Below the pieces are notes generated by a model. It saw only the letters and a list, made by a program, of their open reading frames with translations, ran no database searches and was not told the DNA's origin. 64,000 nucleotides of DNA from Mycobacterium sp. (lineage in GTDB: Bacteria > Actinomycetota > Actinomycetes > Mycobacteriales > Mycobacteriaceae), in contig NZ_JASBVP010000007.1 in NCBI RefSeq assembly GCF_029961025.1, forward strand, positions 186,001 through 250,000, given 5' to 3'. Numbering within the stretch: the first letter of the stretch is position 1; the number at the start of each line of letters is the position of its first letter. The translations under genes were made by a program, and so were the position numbers. Shown one piece after another: positions 1 to 8,286 of the stretch.

Positions 1-516
<516 letters not shown>

Positions 517-536
517 TCGCCCCACGACCGCGCGGC

Positions 537-552
537 CGTGGGGTACCCCACG
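537..552. repeat. 16-bp perfect palindrome between rpoA and rplQ
   Basis: CGTGGGGTACCCCACG is fully self-complementary with no spacer. It lies 20 bp after the rpoA stop and about 60 bp before rplQ. It could form a hairpin in the mRNA with a small loop at the GGTACC centre, act as a processing site or weak attenuator, or bind a dimeric protein. There is no U-tract after it. Confidence 0.5.
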
Positions 553-615
553 TAAGGCCCGGGGAGAAGTGGGGCAACCAAGACCCAGCCCGCACTCAAG
601 ACAGGAGCATCACTC

Positions 616-1227
616 ATGCCCAAGCCCACCAAGGGTCGTCGCCTCGGCGGGTCGTCGTCGCACCAGAAAGCGATGCTGGCCAATTTGGCCACGTCACTTT
701 TCGAGCATGGCCGGATCAGGACCACCGAGCCCAAGGCCCGGGCGCTGCGGCCGTATGCCGAGAAGTTGATCACGCACGCCAAGAAGGGCACGCTGCACCA
801 CCGGCGTGAAGTGCTCAAGAAAATCCGCGACAAGGACGTGGTGCATACCTTGTTCGCCGAGATCGGTCCGTTCTTCGCCGACCGCGACGGCGGCTACACC
901 CGGATCATCAAGGTCGAGCCGCGTCAGGGTGATAACGCCCCGATGGCCGTGATCGAGTTGGTGCGGCAGAAGACGGTCACCTCGGAGGCGAACCGGGCGC
1001 GTCGAGCGGCCGCCGCGCAGGCGAAGATCCCCAAGGCCGAGCCGCCGAAGGCCGCGGACCGGAAAGCCGAGACCCCGACGCCCCAGCCGACCGGGGGGGT
1101 GGCCGCCGAGACCGCCGGGGACGTCCTGGCCCCGGCCGAGAATGCCGAGGTCACCGGGTCACTGCCCGCCGAGGTGGAGACGCCCGGGCCGCAGGCCGGG
1201 GGAGAGAACGCTGACACGTCGCAGTGA
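616..1227 (+). CDS. rplQ: 50S ribosomal protein L17
   Basis: Ribosomal protein L17 of the large subunit. The first ~120 residues are the conserved L17 domain, beginning [20 protein letters not shown]. Residues ~120-203 are an Ala/Pro/Glu-rich tail, as in other mycobacteria, and the tail accounts for the length (203 aa against about 180 in M. tuberculosis, as I recall). The ATG is preceded by AGGAG (bases 603-607). The stop codon overlaps the truA start in GTGA, suggesting translational coupling. Confidence 0.97.
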   Translation: MPKPTKGRRLGGSSSHQKAMLANLATSLFEHGRIRTTEPKARALRPYAEKLITHAKKGTLHHRREVLKKIRDKDVVHTLFAEIGPFFADRDGGYTRIIKVEPRQGDNAPMAVIELVRQKTVTSEANRARRAAAAQAKIPKAEPPKAADRKAETPTPQPTGGVAAETAGDVLAPAENAEVTGSLPAEVETPGPQAGGENADTSQ

Positions 1228-2138
1228 CTCCCCTTGGCGGCGGCTCGGCCGGCGTGCCCGCCACCGACGCCGGTGGCGGGCACGTTCGCCTGCGACTTGA
1301 TATCGCTTACGACGGAACTGAATTCGCGGGCTGGGCAGCGCAGGCCGGGCAACGGACCGTGAGCGGCGTTCTTGATGGGGCACTGTCCACGGTGTTCCGG
1401 ACTCCGGTGCGACTGCGAGCGGCCGCACGCACCGATGCCGGTGTGCACGCCACCGGCCAGGTGGCCCACGTCGATGTTCCCGTCGATGCGCTGTCGAACG
1501 TCTATCCGCGCTCACCCCGCCCAGCCGAACCGGAATTCCTGGCGCTGGTGCGGCGGCTGAGCAGATTCCTGCCCCCCGATGTCCGGGTCCGCCGCATCGT
1601 TCGGGCGCCGGCGGGTTTTGATTCGCGGTTTTCAGCACTGCGGCGGCACTATGTCTATCGATTGACGACGGCGCCCTTCGGGGCCGAGCCGCACCAGGCC
1701 CGCTACGTCACGGCCTGGCCGCGGGCCCTGGATGTCGATGCGATGGCAGCCGCGGCGCAGACCTTGCTGGGCCTGCATGACTTCGCGGCGTTTTGCCGCC
1801 CTCGTGCCGGTGCCACCACGATCCGGGAGCTGCAGCGGTTCGACTGGTCTCGTGACGGTGATCTGATCACCGCCTCGGTCACCGCGGATGCGTTCTGCTG
1901 GTCGATGGTGCGCTCGCTGGTCGGTGCGCTGCTGGCCGTCGGGGAGCACCGGCGCGCGGTCGGCTGGTGCCGCGATCTGCTCACCGCCACGCGGCGGTCG
2001 AGCGAGTTTGCGGTCGCGCCGGCGCAGGGCCTGACGCTGACGGGGGTGGACTATCCGGCGGACGGCGACCTGCCCGCGCGGGCCCGGATTACCCGCGATC
2101 TTCGGTCGCGTGCGGTGGATGCGCCGTCGCATCGGTGA
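1224..2138 (+). CDS. truA: tRNA pseudouridine(38-40) synthase TruA
   Basis: Converts uridines 38-40 of the tRNA anticodon arm to pseudouridine. The catalytic motif RTDAGVH is present, with the nucleophile Asp at about residue 71. The N-terminal strand [14 protein letters not shown] is typical of TruA. The GTG start at 1224 overlaps the rplQ stop (GTGA); about 20 non-conserved residues precede the conserved core, so a slightly later start cannot be excluded. It is the last gene of the rpoA-rplQ-truA run and lies 40 bp from the convergent cutinase gene. Confidence 0.95.
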   Translation: MTPLGGGSAGVPATDAGGGHVRLRLDIAYDGTEFAGWAAQAGQRTVSGVLDGALSTVFRTPVRLRAAARTDAGVHATGQVAHVDVPVDALSNVYPRSPRPAEPEFLALVRRLSRFLPPDVRVRRIVRAPAGFDSRFSALRRHYVYRLTTAPFGAEPHQARYVTAWPRALDVDAMAAAAQTLLGLHDFAAFCRPRAGATTIRELQRFDWSRDGDLITASVTADAFCWSMVRSLVGALLAVGEHRRAVGWCRDLLTATRRSSEFAVAPAQGLTLTGVDYPADGDLPARARITRDLRSRAVDAPSHR

Positions 2139-2178
2139 AATTCCGGGCACGGCGGATCTGATGCGCACCGAAAGTGGG

Positions 2179-2934
2179 TTACCGCAGCTTGCCCGCCACG
2201 AAGTCGGCGGCCTGATCGACCAGGCCGGACGTGATGTACGCGTTGGCATCGTGCTGCGGCCAGTTGGCTGCCCAGCTGTTCGCGTCGGCCGGGTTGCAGA
2301 CCGGATCAGCGCCGTGACACAAATCGATTGTCCGGTCGTTGTAGACGGGATTGAAATTCGTGATCGGTCCAACCCATTGGCTTCCGTTGCCGAACAGTGC
2401 GATCGCGGCGATGTGGGTGTCGTCTCCCGGCGGGAGGGGATTGTGGAAACCGAGCATCCGGTAGGGGACCGCGATCACCATGTCGGTGACCGCCGCGCCC
2501 AGCGAATAGCCGCCCAACACCAGGCGGGTGTTCGGGCAGTTGTTGATCATGGACTGAACGTGGCGGCTCATGTCGTCGGCACCGATATCGACTTCGGTGT
2601 CGGCGGGGTAGTGCACCGGATAGACACCGATGTCCCGGTTGACCTTGGAGCGCAACGCGCTGATGAACGCGGCACCGACCAACCCCACACCGGGCGGCTC
2701 CAACCGGCCCCGGGCAAACACCACCTCGGCATCGGGGCAGGATGCGGCGAAAGCCGTGGGCACCCGTAACCCCGGGAGCGCCGATATCGTGCTCGGCGCC
2801 GTCGCCAGTGCAGCGGCCAGCAACCCGGCCGCCGCAGACCTGGCCCAGCGGTGTGCGGTGCGTGACCGGCTAGCCGAAACCGATTGGGCCAGCATGGGGA
2901 TCCGACGCGGCGGGTCCGGCGAGCGAAGCCTCAT
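2179..2934 (-). CDS. cut4: secreted cutinase family esterase/lipase (Cut4-like)
   Basis: Alpha/beta-hydrolase of the mycobacterial cutinase-like (Culp) family; members hydrolyse esters or phospholipids at the cell surface. Signs: an Ala-rich signal segment at about residues 33-62, the mature start ASCPDAEVVFARG, the nucleophile elbow GGYSLG (Ser144), and DLCHGADPVC (Asp210) followed by His228; paired Cys residues suggest disulfides. I chose the ATG at 2934 because TACCAT lies exactly 6 bp upstream on the coding strand, a leaderless-promoter pattern. A longer frame upstream overlaps the neighbouring cutinase and is rejected. By position next to truA it corresponds to Rv3452. The substrate is not predictable from sequence. 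Confidence 0.9.
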   Translation of the reverse strand: MRLRSPDPPRRIPMLAQSVSASRSRTAHRWARSAAAGLLAAALATAPSTISALPGLRVPTAFAASCPDAEVVFARGRLEPPGVGLVGAAFISALRSKVNRDIGVYPVHYPADTEVDIGADDMSRHVQSMINNCPNTRLVLGGYSLGAAVTDMVIAVPYRMLGFHNPLPPGDDTHIAAIALFGNGSQWVGPITNFNPVYNDRTIDLCHGADPVCNPADANSWAANWPQHDANAYITSGLVDQAADFVAGKLR

Positions 2935-2968
2935 CGCCCGATGGTAGCGAACGGGTTGAGCGGTCGTG

Positions 2969-3808
2969 TTAATGGACAACGGTGGGTGCCGCGGCGACAG
3001 CGGATTCACCGGGCGTCGGCTCGGGGGGCTGGCCAGGCGTGACGGGCTGGCCGGGCGTGACGGGCTGGCCGGGCGTGACGGGCTGGATAGCCGAGAGCCG
3101 TGCCGCGACGAAGCGCGCCGCCTGGCTGGTGTACGCGGGTATATAGCCTTCGGTGTGCCCGCTCCACTCGTTGCCCTGACCCGCATGACAGATCGGATCG
3201 GTGGGGTTGCACAGGTCGATGGCCCGGGAGCCGAAGAGCGGACTTTGGGTTGTGATCGGCCCACCGGAGCGGTCGGCCACGTTGCCGAAAGTGACCACCG
3301 CCGCGATCATGTTGGCGTACTGGGCGGGCAGCGGGCTGCCCCAGCTAATGCCCCCGACGGGAACCCCGGTGACGATGTCGACAACCGATGCGCCCTGCGA
3401 GTATCCGCCCAGCACGAGTGGGGTGTTCGGACACTTGTCGGCCATGGACTCGATGTGGTTGATGGCGTCTTTCGCGCCGTCGTCGCCGTGCAGTTGAAGA
3501 AGACTGGCCTTGTAGTTCACCGCGTACACGCCGATGTTCTTGCCGGTGTCCTGACGGAGCGAGTCGACGAAGGCCTGCCCGACCCGTCCGATGCCGGGCG
3601 GCTCGTCGGTACCTCGGGCGAAGATCACCTCGGCATCCGGGCAGTCGCTGGCAACGGCGACCGGCCCGCTCGCCGGAATGGCACCGGGCAGGGCCCACAG
3701 CGCGCCGGCAGCCAGCAGTGCGCCGGCGCCCAGGCCCGCAACGCGACGGGCAAGCCGCACCCCCCGGGGGTCACCCGCTCGCCGGAAGCTTGCCCGATGG
3801 TTGTGCAC
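2969..3808 (-). CDS. cut3: secreted cutinase family esterase/lipase (Cut3-like)
   Basis: Second cutinase-like serine esterase, paralogous to its downstream neighbour (34 bp away, same strand). It has a signal segment at about residues 20-55, the mature start [14 protein letters not shown], the nucleophile elbow GGYSQG (Ser137), and the [11 protein letters not shown]sp region with a later His in SGHTEGY. The C-terminus carries a PVTPGQ repeat and a Pro-rich tail that may sit in or span the cell wall. The GTG start at 3808 has TAGCAT exactly 6 bp upstream, the leaderless pattern. It corresponds to Rv3451 by position. Duplication of the pair is evident. Confidence 0.9.
   Translation of the reverse strand: MHNHRASFRRAGDPRGVRLARRVAGLGAGALLAAGALWALPGAIPASGPVAVASDCPDAEVIFARGTDEPPGIGRVGQAFVDSLRQDTGKNIGVYAVNYKASLLQLHGDDGAKDAINHIESMADKCPNTPLVLGGYSQGASVVDIVTGVPVGGISWGSPLPAQYANMIAAVVTFGNVADRSGGPITTQSPLFGSRAIDLCNPTDPICHAGQGNEWSGHTEGYIPAYTSQAARFVAARLSAIQPVTPGQPVTPGQPVTPGQPPEPTPGESAVAAAPTVVH
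3029..3082. repeat. three tandem 18-bp units inside cut3
   Basis: Three head-to-tail copies of CTGGCCGGGCGTGACGGG (the first copy, 3029-3046, has one change, A for G). On the coding strand they encode PVTPGQ repeats in the C-terminal tail of the upstream cutinase. The unit is a multiple of 3, so copy-number change keeps the frame; this is a candidate VNTR locus. Confidence 0.85.
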
Positions 3809-3950
3809 GAAAAAATGCTACCGGGCGTCTGCGGGAAGCGCGTTACGGCCACCGGGGTTCGTTGGTGCCGATGAGGCCCGGTCCGCGATCGGTGCGTGCG
3901 CGGCCCGCCGTTGCTGTGGATCGATGACGGCGCCGTCGGCGCCCGCGGCC

Positions 3951-3988
3951 TAGGGTGAGGCTGCAGGGCTGCCGAGCGGGGGACGACA
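3951..3988 (+). promoter_or_regulatory. putative eccB4 promoter and ribosome binding site
   Basis: A mycobacterial -10-like TAGGGT (3951-3956) lies 32 bp before the eccB4 ATG, and a G-rich Shine-Dalgarno-like GCGGGGGA just precedes the start. Together they would give a short leader of about 25 nt. There is no clear -35. Confidence 0.4.
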
Positions 3989-5464
3989 ATGGCGCGCCGA
4001 CCAACAACGCGATTGCAGGTCAGTGGTTACCGATTTCTGATGCGCCGGCTGGAGTGTGCCCTGCTGCGCAGGGATAGCTACCCGGTCGACGAACCTCTCC
4101 GCGCGCCGGCGGTGTCACTGATCACCGGGTGCGCACTGGCGGCCGTCGTCGCCACCGGGTGCGCCCTGCTTGCCGTCATCCGGCCGCAGCCGCTGTTGGG
4201 CCAGGAGCCGATTGTGATGGGCCAGCAGTCCGGAGCGCTGTACGTGCGACTGGGCGACACTTGGCATCCGGTGCTGAACCTGGCCTCGGCCCGGTTGATC
4301 GCGGCGGCAAATGTCGACCCGGCACCGGTGCCCGAAGCCGCGCTGCGCGGCACCAAACGCGGTTCGCTGCTGGGAATTCCGGGTGCCCCGCAGTTGCTGG
4401 GCCCGCCGCTCGCGGACCCCGTCTGGACAATCTGCGACACCCAAAGCGGGGCGTCTTCGGGTACGACGCTCATCGTCGGGCCCCGGGACGGGACGGTGAC
4501 CCCGCAGTCCGCCCCCGAGCAGACCGTGCTGGTGACACCGGACTCCGGTTTATCGACCTACCTGCTCTACGGCGGACGACGGGCGATCGTGAACCTCTCC
4601 GACCGCGCGGTCGTCCGGGCACTGCGGCTGGAAGACGCCGTTCCGCACGCTGTTTCGTGGTCGCTGCTGCAGGCGGTGCCGGAGGTGCCGCCGATCACGG
4701 CTCCCCGGATTCCGGGTGCCGGCGGGCACGGACCGGGACCGCTGTCGGGGTTTGCGGTGGGCAGTGTAGTTGCCATCGCGCGCGCCGACGGCCAGGAGTA
4801 CTACCTGGTGCTTCGCACCGGTGTCCAGCGCATCGGACGGGTCGCGGCCGATCTGATTCGTCTTGCCGCCTCTCCGGGTGCCGGCGCGATCATCGGGGTG
4901 GCGCCGGCCGTGATCGGTGCCGCCGCGCTCGTGAACACGCTGCCGGTATCGAGCTTCCCGGATCGGGCGTCACCGCCGCTGGCCGGGGATTTTTCCACGC
5001 TGTGTGCGACCTGGGTGTCGACCCGGGCGGACCGCACAGAGGTCTCGTTCCGCGCGGCGGGCACCCCGCCCGTCCCCGCCGGTCAGACGGCGGTGACCCT
5101 GTCGCAGGCCGACGGCGCCGGACCGGCCCTGGACCGCGTCTATCTTCCACCCGGCCGCAGCGCCTACGTGCGTGCCACCGGCCTGTCCGGGGATCACCCC
5201 CAGTCCGGCACCCGATACTTGGTAACCGACACCGGTGTTCGGTTCACCATCCACGACGACGACGCGGCGGGTGACCTCGGTCTTCCGTCGGCGGCGACCC
5301 CGGCACCCTGGCCGGTGTTGGCGACCCTGCCGTCCGGGCCCGATCTGGGCAGGGAAAACGCCTTAATCGCCTGGGATTCCGTTGCGGCCGGGCCGCTGCG
5401 CCGGCATCCCCGCCCGGCGGAGACGTCCCGGCCCAGCGGTAGCGGCGAGGACCACGACGAGTAG
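3989..5464 (+). CDS. eccB4: ESX-4 type VII secretion component EccB4
   Basis: Membrane-anchored core component of the ESX-4 complex; EccB proteins sit in the inner-membrane complex with a large periplasmic domain. The 491-residue protein starts MARRPTTRLQVSGYRFLMRR, the conserved EccB N-terminus, and has one transmembrane helix at about residues 43-64 and an extracytoplasmic remainder with Cys residues (ICDTQ, LCATW) placed for a disulfide. It matches Rv3450c by order. The last 102 bp overlap the 3' end of the convergent mycP4 gene, so transcription from both sides collides inside coding sequence. It is divergent from the cutinase pair. Confidence 0.95.
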   Translation: MARRPTTRLQVSGYRFLMRRLECALLRRDSYPVDEPLRAPAVSLITGCALAAVVATGCALLAVIRPQPLLGQEPIVMGQQSGALYVRLGDTWHPVLNLASARLIAAANVDPAPVPEAALRGTKRGSLLGIPGAPQLLGPPLADPVWTICDTQSGASSGTTLIVGPRDGTVTPQSAPEQTVLVTPDSGLSTYLLYGGRRAIVNLSDRAVVRALRLEDAVPHAVSWSLLQAVPEVPPITAPRIPGAGGHGPGPLSGFAVGSVVAIARADGQEYYLVLRTGVQRIGRVAADLIRLAASPGAGAIIGVAPAVIGAAALVNTLPVSSFPDRASPPLAGDFSTLCATWVSTRADRTEVSFRAAGTPPVPAGQTAVTLSQADGAGPALDRVYLPPGRSAYVRATGLSGDHPQSGTRYLVTDTGVRFTIHDDDAAGDLGLPSAATPAPWPVLATLPSGPDLGRENALIAWDSVAAGPLRRHPRPAETSRPSGSGEDHDE

Positions 5465-6760
5465 CGCCAGACAGGCCGCGGCGCCGGTGAACGCGGTGCT
5501 GCGGGCGCGACGGTCGGCTGGCCGGGGCGCGGGTGGCGGAGCGATCACCGTCGGCGCTTTGGCGGTGTCGGAACCGGCGTTCGGTGGCTGCGCATCGGTA
5601 CTGACCGCCGCCAGGGGGTCGACAACGCCGTTGCCGACAACCGGATCCCAGCCGCCCGGCGGGTGATGTGCGGTGGTTTCGATGCGCTGCATCACTTGCC
5701 GTGCGGTCAACACCGGGAACCGGGCGCGGATCAGCGCCGCGAGTCCGGCGACGACCGGCGCGGCGTAACTGGTGCCCGACAGCGCCGCCACGCCCCCCGG
5801 TCCCGCAGCCGCATTGACCACGCCCTCGCCGGTGGGGCTAAGGGAGGTGACCGCCTCACCCGGGGCCGCGACGTCCACCCACGGTCCGGCGAGCGTGAAC
5901 GACGATGGCGCGCCTGCGGTATTCACCGAACCGACACTCAGCACATAGTCGTCGTACCATGCCGGGCTGACCGCGACGGTGACCTCGTCCCAGGTCGCCG
6001 CCGACCGCTGAGGCGGGCATTGCGCGGTGCCGCCGGTGTTGCCGGCCGCGGCGACCACCACGACGTTCTTGACGTCGACCGCATAGGCCAGTGCGGCCCC
6101 GAGCGCCCGGTCGTCGAGCCCCGACGTGACCGCAACGCAGGCGACCGACGAGATGTTGATCACCGACGCGCCGAGATCAGCGGCCGTCCGCACGGCTTTC
6201 GCCATGGTCTCGACGTCGCCGACACCGGTGCTGGAGCGGTTGCCGAGCGGAGCGAACTTGGTGCTGGACTGGCGGATGCTGATGACGGTGGCCTCGGGAG
6301 CGACGCCGCTGAAGTCGCCGGACTTCGGCTCCGGCGCGGCCGCAACGATACCCGCCACCACGGTGCCGTGCCCGTCGCAGTCTCGGGTGCCGTCGCCGGT
6401 GAACACGTAGTCACCCCCGGCCACCAGATGCGGAAGCCGGCGATGCGCCGATACGCCGGTGTCGATAATCGCCACCCGCTGCCCCGACCCGCGCGTGAGC
6501 CGCCAAGCCTGCGGTAAGCCCAGACCGGAAAGCTGGCCGGGAGCGCCGCCGCGGCTCGCGCCGGAGTCGGCCACCAGCGCGGTGCACGGTTCCCGCTGCA
6601 CGGTGGGCTCCGGCGGCGCCGGCGGCGCCGGCTCCGGCAACCGGCCGGGGTCGATCGGTGGTGGCGACACCGCCCGCGCCGCCGGGGTGACCCCCGGCGA
6701 CAGCAACGCCAGCGCCACCACCAGCACCAACCGCAGCACAGGGGACGCCGACACGTTCAC
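5363..6760 (-). CDS. mycP4: ESX-4 mycosin, subtilisin-like serine protease MycP4
   Basis: Membrane-anchored subtilase of a type VII system; mycosins stabilise the membrane complex and can process substrates. It has a signal peptide over about the first 30 residues, catalytic Asp100 in IIDTG, His131 in CDGHGT and Ser331 in SGTSYAAP, the oxyanion Asn in AAAGN, and a C-terminal transmembrane helix followed by a short basic cytoplasmic tail. The GTG start at 6760 overlaps the eccD4 stop as GTGA and gives 465 aa, close to the usual mycosin length. The frame extends 19 codons upstream inside eccD4, which I discount. The 3' end overlaps eccB4 by 102 bp. Confidence 0.93.
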   Translation of the reverse strand: MNVSASPVLRLVLVVALALLSPGVTPAARAVSPPPIDPGRLPEPAPPAPPEPTVQREPCTALVADSGASRGGAPGQLSGLGLPQAWRLTRGSGQRVAIIDTGVSAHRRLPHLVAGGDYVFTGDGTRDCDGHGTVVAGIVAAAPEPKSGDFSGVAPEATVISIRQSSTKFAPLGNRSSTGVGDVETMAKAVRTAADLGASVINISSVACVAVTSGLDDRALGAALAYAVDVKNVVVVAAAGNTGGTAQCPPQRSAATWDEVTVAVSPAWYDDYVLSVGSVNTAGAPSSFTLAGPWVDVAAPGEAVTSLSPTGEGVVNAAAGPGGVAALSGTSYAAPVVAGLAALIRARFPVLTARQVMQRIETTAHHPPGGWDPVVGNGVVDPLAAVSTDAQPPNAGSDTAKAPTVIAPPPAPRPADRRARSTAFTGAAACLALLVVVLAATAGPGRLRRAGMPAQRPGRNGIPGD

Positions 6761-8169
6761 CTCAGGTTCACGAGGTTCAGTTCGCGGGCGGCGTCGTAGC
6801 CGCCGCATATCCAGCACACCACCGGCACCAGCGCCGCCAGCAGCAGATACTCGACCAGCTCAACCCCGCGGCGCCCGACGGGGGAGATCCCGATCGCCGG
6901 TGCGATAAGCGCCACGCACAGCGGGAACCCGGCGAACATCACGGTCGCCGCGCCGATCCACACCGCGTGCTGCGGGAAACCGGCCGCCGCCCCGACGAGG
7001 GTGATGCCGATCGTGACCAGCGCGCCGGCGAGCAGCACCAGGATGCGCCGGAGGTCGACCTGGGCGCGGGCGCGCAGCAAGAGCGCCGCGCCAACCAGGC
7101 CGGCGAACACAACGCCGCCGAAACGCGGTGTTGGCGGGTAAACCGCGCCGACCACGATGGCGCCCGTAGCGGCCGCCGCCGAGCACGCCGCCGTCAGGCT
7201 GGTCAGCCAGTTGTCTGCATGGATCGCTTTGGCGCCCAAAGACTCCGGATCCGGTGCCGGCGTCGCCGGGTCGCCGGGGCAGGGCAGCCGGGGCGTCAGG
7301 CCGGCCAGCTTGATCGATACCCGCGCGGCCGCCTCGAGCAGGCCCAGCGCTACCACCGCCGATATCGAGCCGATCGCCGCCGGCCGGGCCCCGATCAGGA
7401 TTTCGGCCAGCGCGGTGAGGGCGATGAGAACCGCGAAACCCGCGATTGCGGTCAGTGTGACGGTGCCGCAGCCCGTCGCCCGGATCGTGGCGACGGCGGC
7501 CACCGTCGCGGTCAGCGCGGCCAGCAGCACGTTGGGGGCCCCCGGGTCGCCGGGTACCGCGACAAACCCGGCAACCGCGGAGAATCCGGCGGCCAGCAGG
7601 CCGAGCGTCAGCACGGCACCCGGGTGCCGGCGTGCCCGCCGCGCCCACGCCGCGCCCAGCACCCCCGCAGCGCCGGCCGTCGCCGCGACGGCAACCGCGG
7701 CACCGGCGCCTGCGCGGTTGTCGGCTGCAAACGAGTGCCGCAGCAACACCAGCGCGCCGCTGCCCGCCAGCCAGCCCGCCGAGACGACGGCGGTGAGCAA
7801 ACCCGCCCGACGGGTCCACGGGTGTGCCGCCGTCTCGAGCGTGGTGCGCAGTGCCTGGGCGGTGTCGTCGAACCGCGGGGCGGGCAACTCGATTGTGCGC
7901 CGGGTCAGCAGGAGAACGGCGCCGTCGCGGATGCCGTTCTGCGCCAATGTTGCCGAAGCATCCAGCGCGGGTAGGCCCGGCCGGGACAGCTGGTACCCCG
8001 CTGTCGCCTCGCCGCCCGGACCGCTGCCGCGGCCGTCGCCGCCCGCCAGGATATCGACGATCGCGGGTATCAGCACCGCCACCGGCACCGCGGCGGGCAG
8101 CGCCAGGTCGGCGTGAAGCGCATCGGCGTACACCGAGACCCGGCGCAGACAGCGATCGGATTCCGACAC
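6757..8169 (-). CDS. eccD4: ESX-4 integral membrane channel component EccD4
   Basis: EccD family: a ubiquitin-like N-terminal domain (RRVSVYADALHADLALP at the start) followed by many hydrophobic segments forming a multi-span (about 11) membrane subunit, the likely conduit of the ESX membrane complex. The GTG start at 8169 is chosen because AGGGGG precedes it at Shine-Dalgarno spacing and the protein (470 aa) matches the family; the frame extends 42 codons upstream over the divergent eccC4 promoter without conservation. It is translationally coupled to mycP4 by a 4-bp overlap. It is divergent from eccC4, with about 117 bp between starts. Confidence 0.93.
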   Translation of the reverse strand: MSESDRCLRRVSVYADALHADLALPAAVPVAVLIPAIVDILAGGDGRGSGPGGEATAGYQLSRPGLPALDASATLAQNGIRDGAVLLLTRRTIELPAPRFDDTAQALRTTLETAAHPWTRRAGLLTAVVSAGWLAGSGALVLLRHSFAADNRAGAGAAVAVAATAGAAGVLGAAWARRARRHPGAVLTLGLLAAGFSAVAGFVAVPGDPGAPNVLLAALTATVAAVATIRATGCGTVTLTAIAGFAVLIALTALAEILIGARPAAIGSISAVVALGLLEAAARVSIKLAGLTPRLPCPGDPATPAPDPESLGAKAIHADNWLTSLTAACSAAAATGAIVVGAVYPPTPRFGGVVFAGLVGAALLLRARAQVDLRRILVLLAGALVTIGITLVGAAAGFPQHAVWIGAATVMFAGFPLCVALIAPAIGISPVGRRGVELVEYLLLAALVPVVCWICGGYDAARELNLVNLR

Positions 8170-8274
8170 CCGGGACCCCCTTTGACCGAAGACTCGTATC
8201 GGCACGTTAAGCGGTAGCGCCCGGCGATGCGCCCGCTGATCCACAACCGGCTTGCGGCCCGGGGGCGTCCCGCT

Positions 8275-8286
8275 TACGGTGCCCCG
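8275..8286 (+). promoter_or_regulatory. leaderless promoter of eccC4
   Basis: TACGGT (8275-8280) followed by 6 bp and an ATG at 8287. The TANNNT-N6-start arrangement is the mycobacterial signature of a transcript that begins at the start codon. It supports the ATG at 8287 over the in-frame ATG at 8227. Confidence 0.5.

Noticed and set aside
3029..3082. Possible CRISPR-like repeats
   Set aside because: The units are directly tandem without spacers and encode PVTPGQ in frame within a cutinase.
2935..3264. 110-codon N-terminal extension of the cut4 frame
   Set aside because: It overlaps the neighbouring cutinase antisense-free but out of frame, is Arg/Ser/Pro low-complexity, and the downstream ATG has both a signal peptide and a leaderless promoter.
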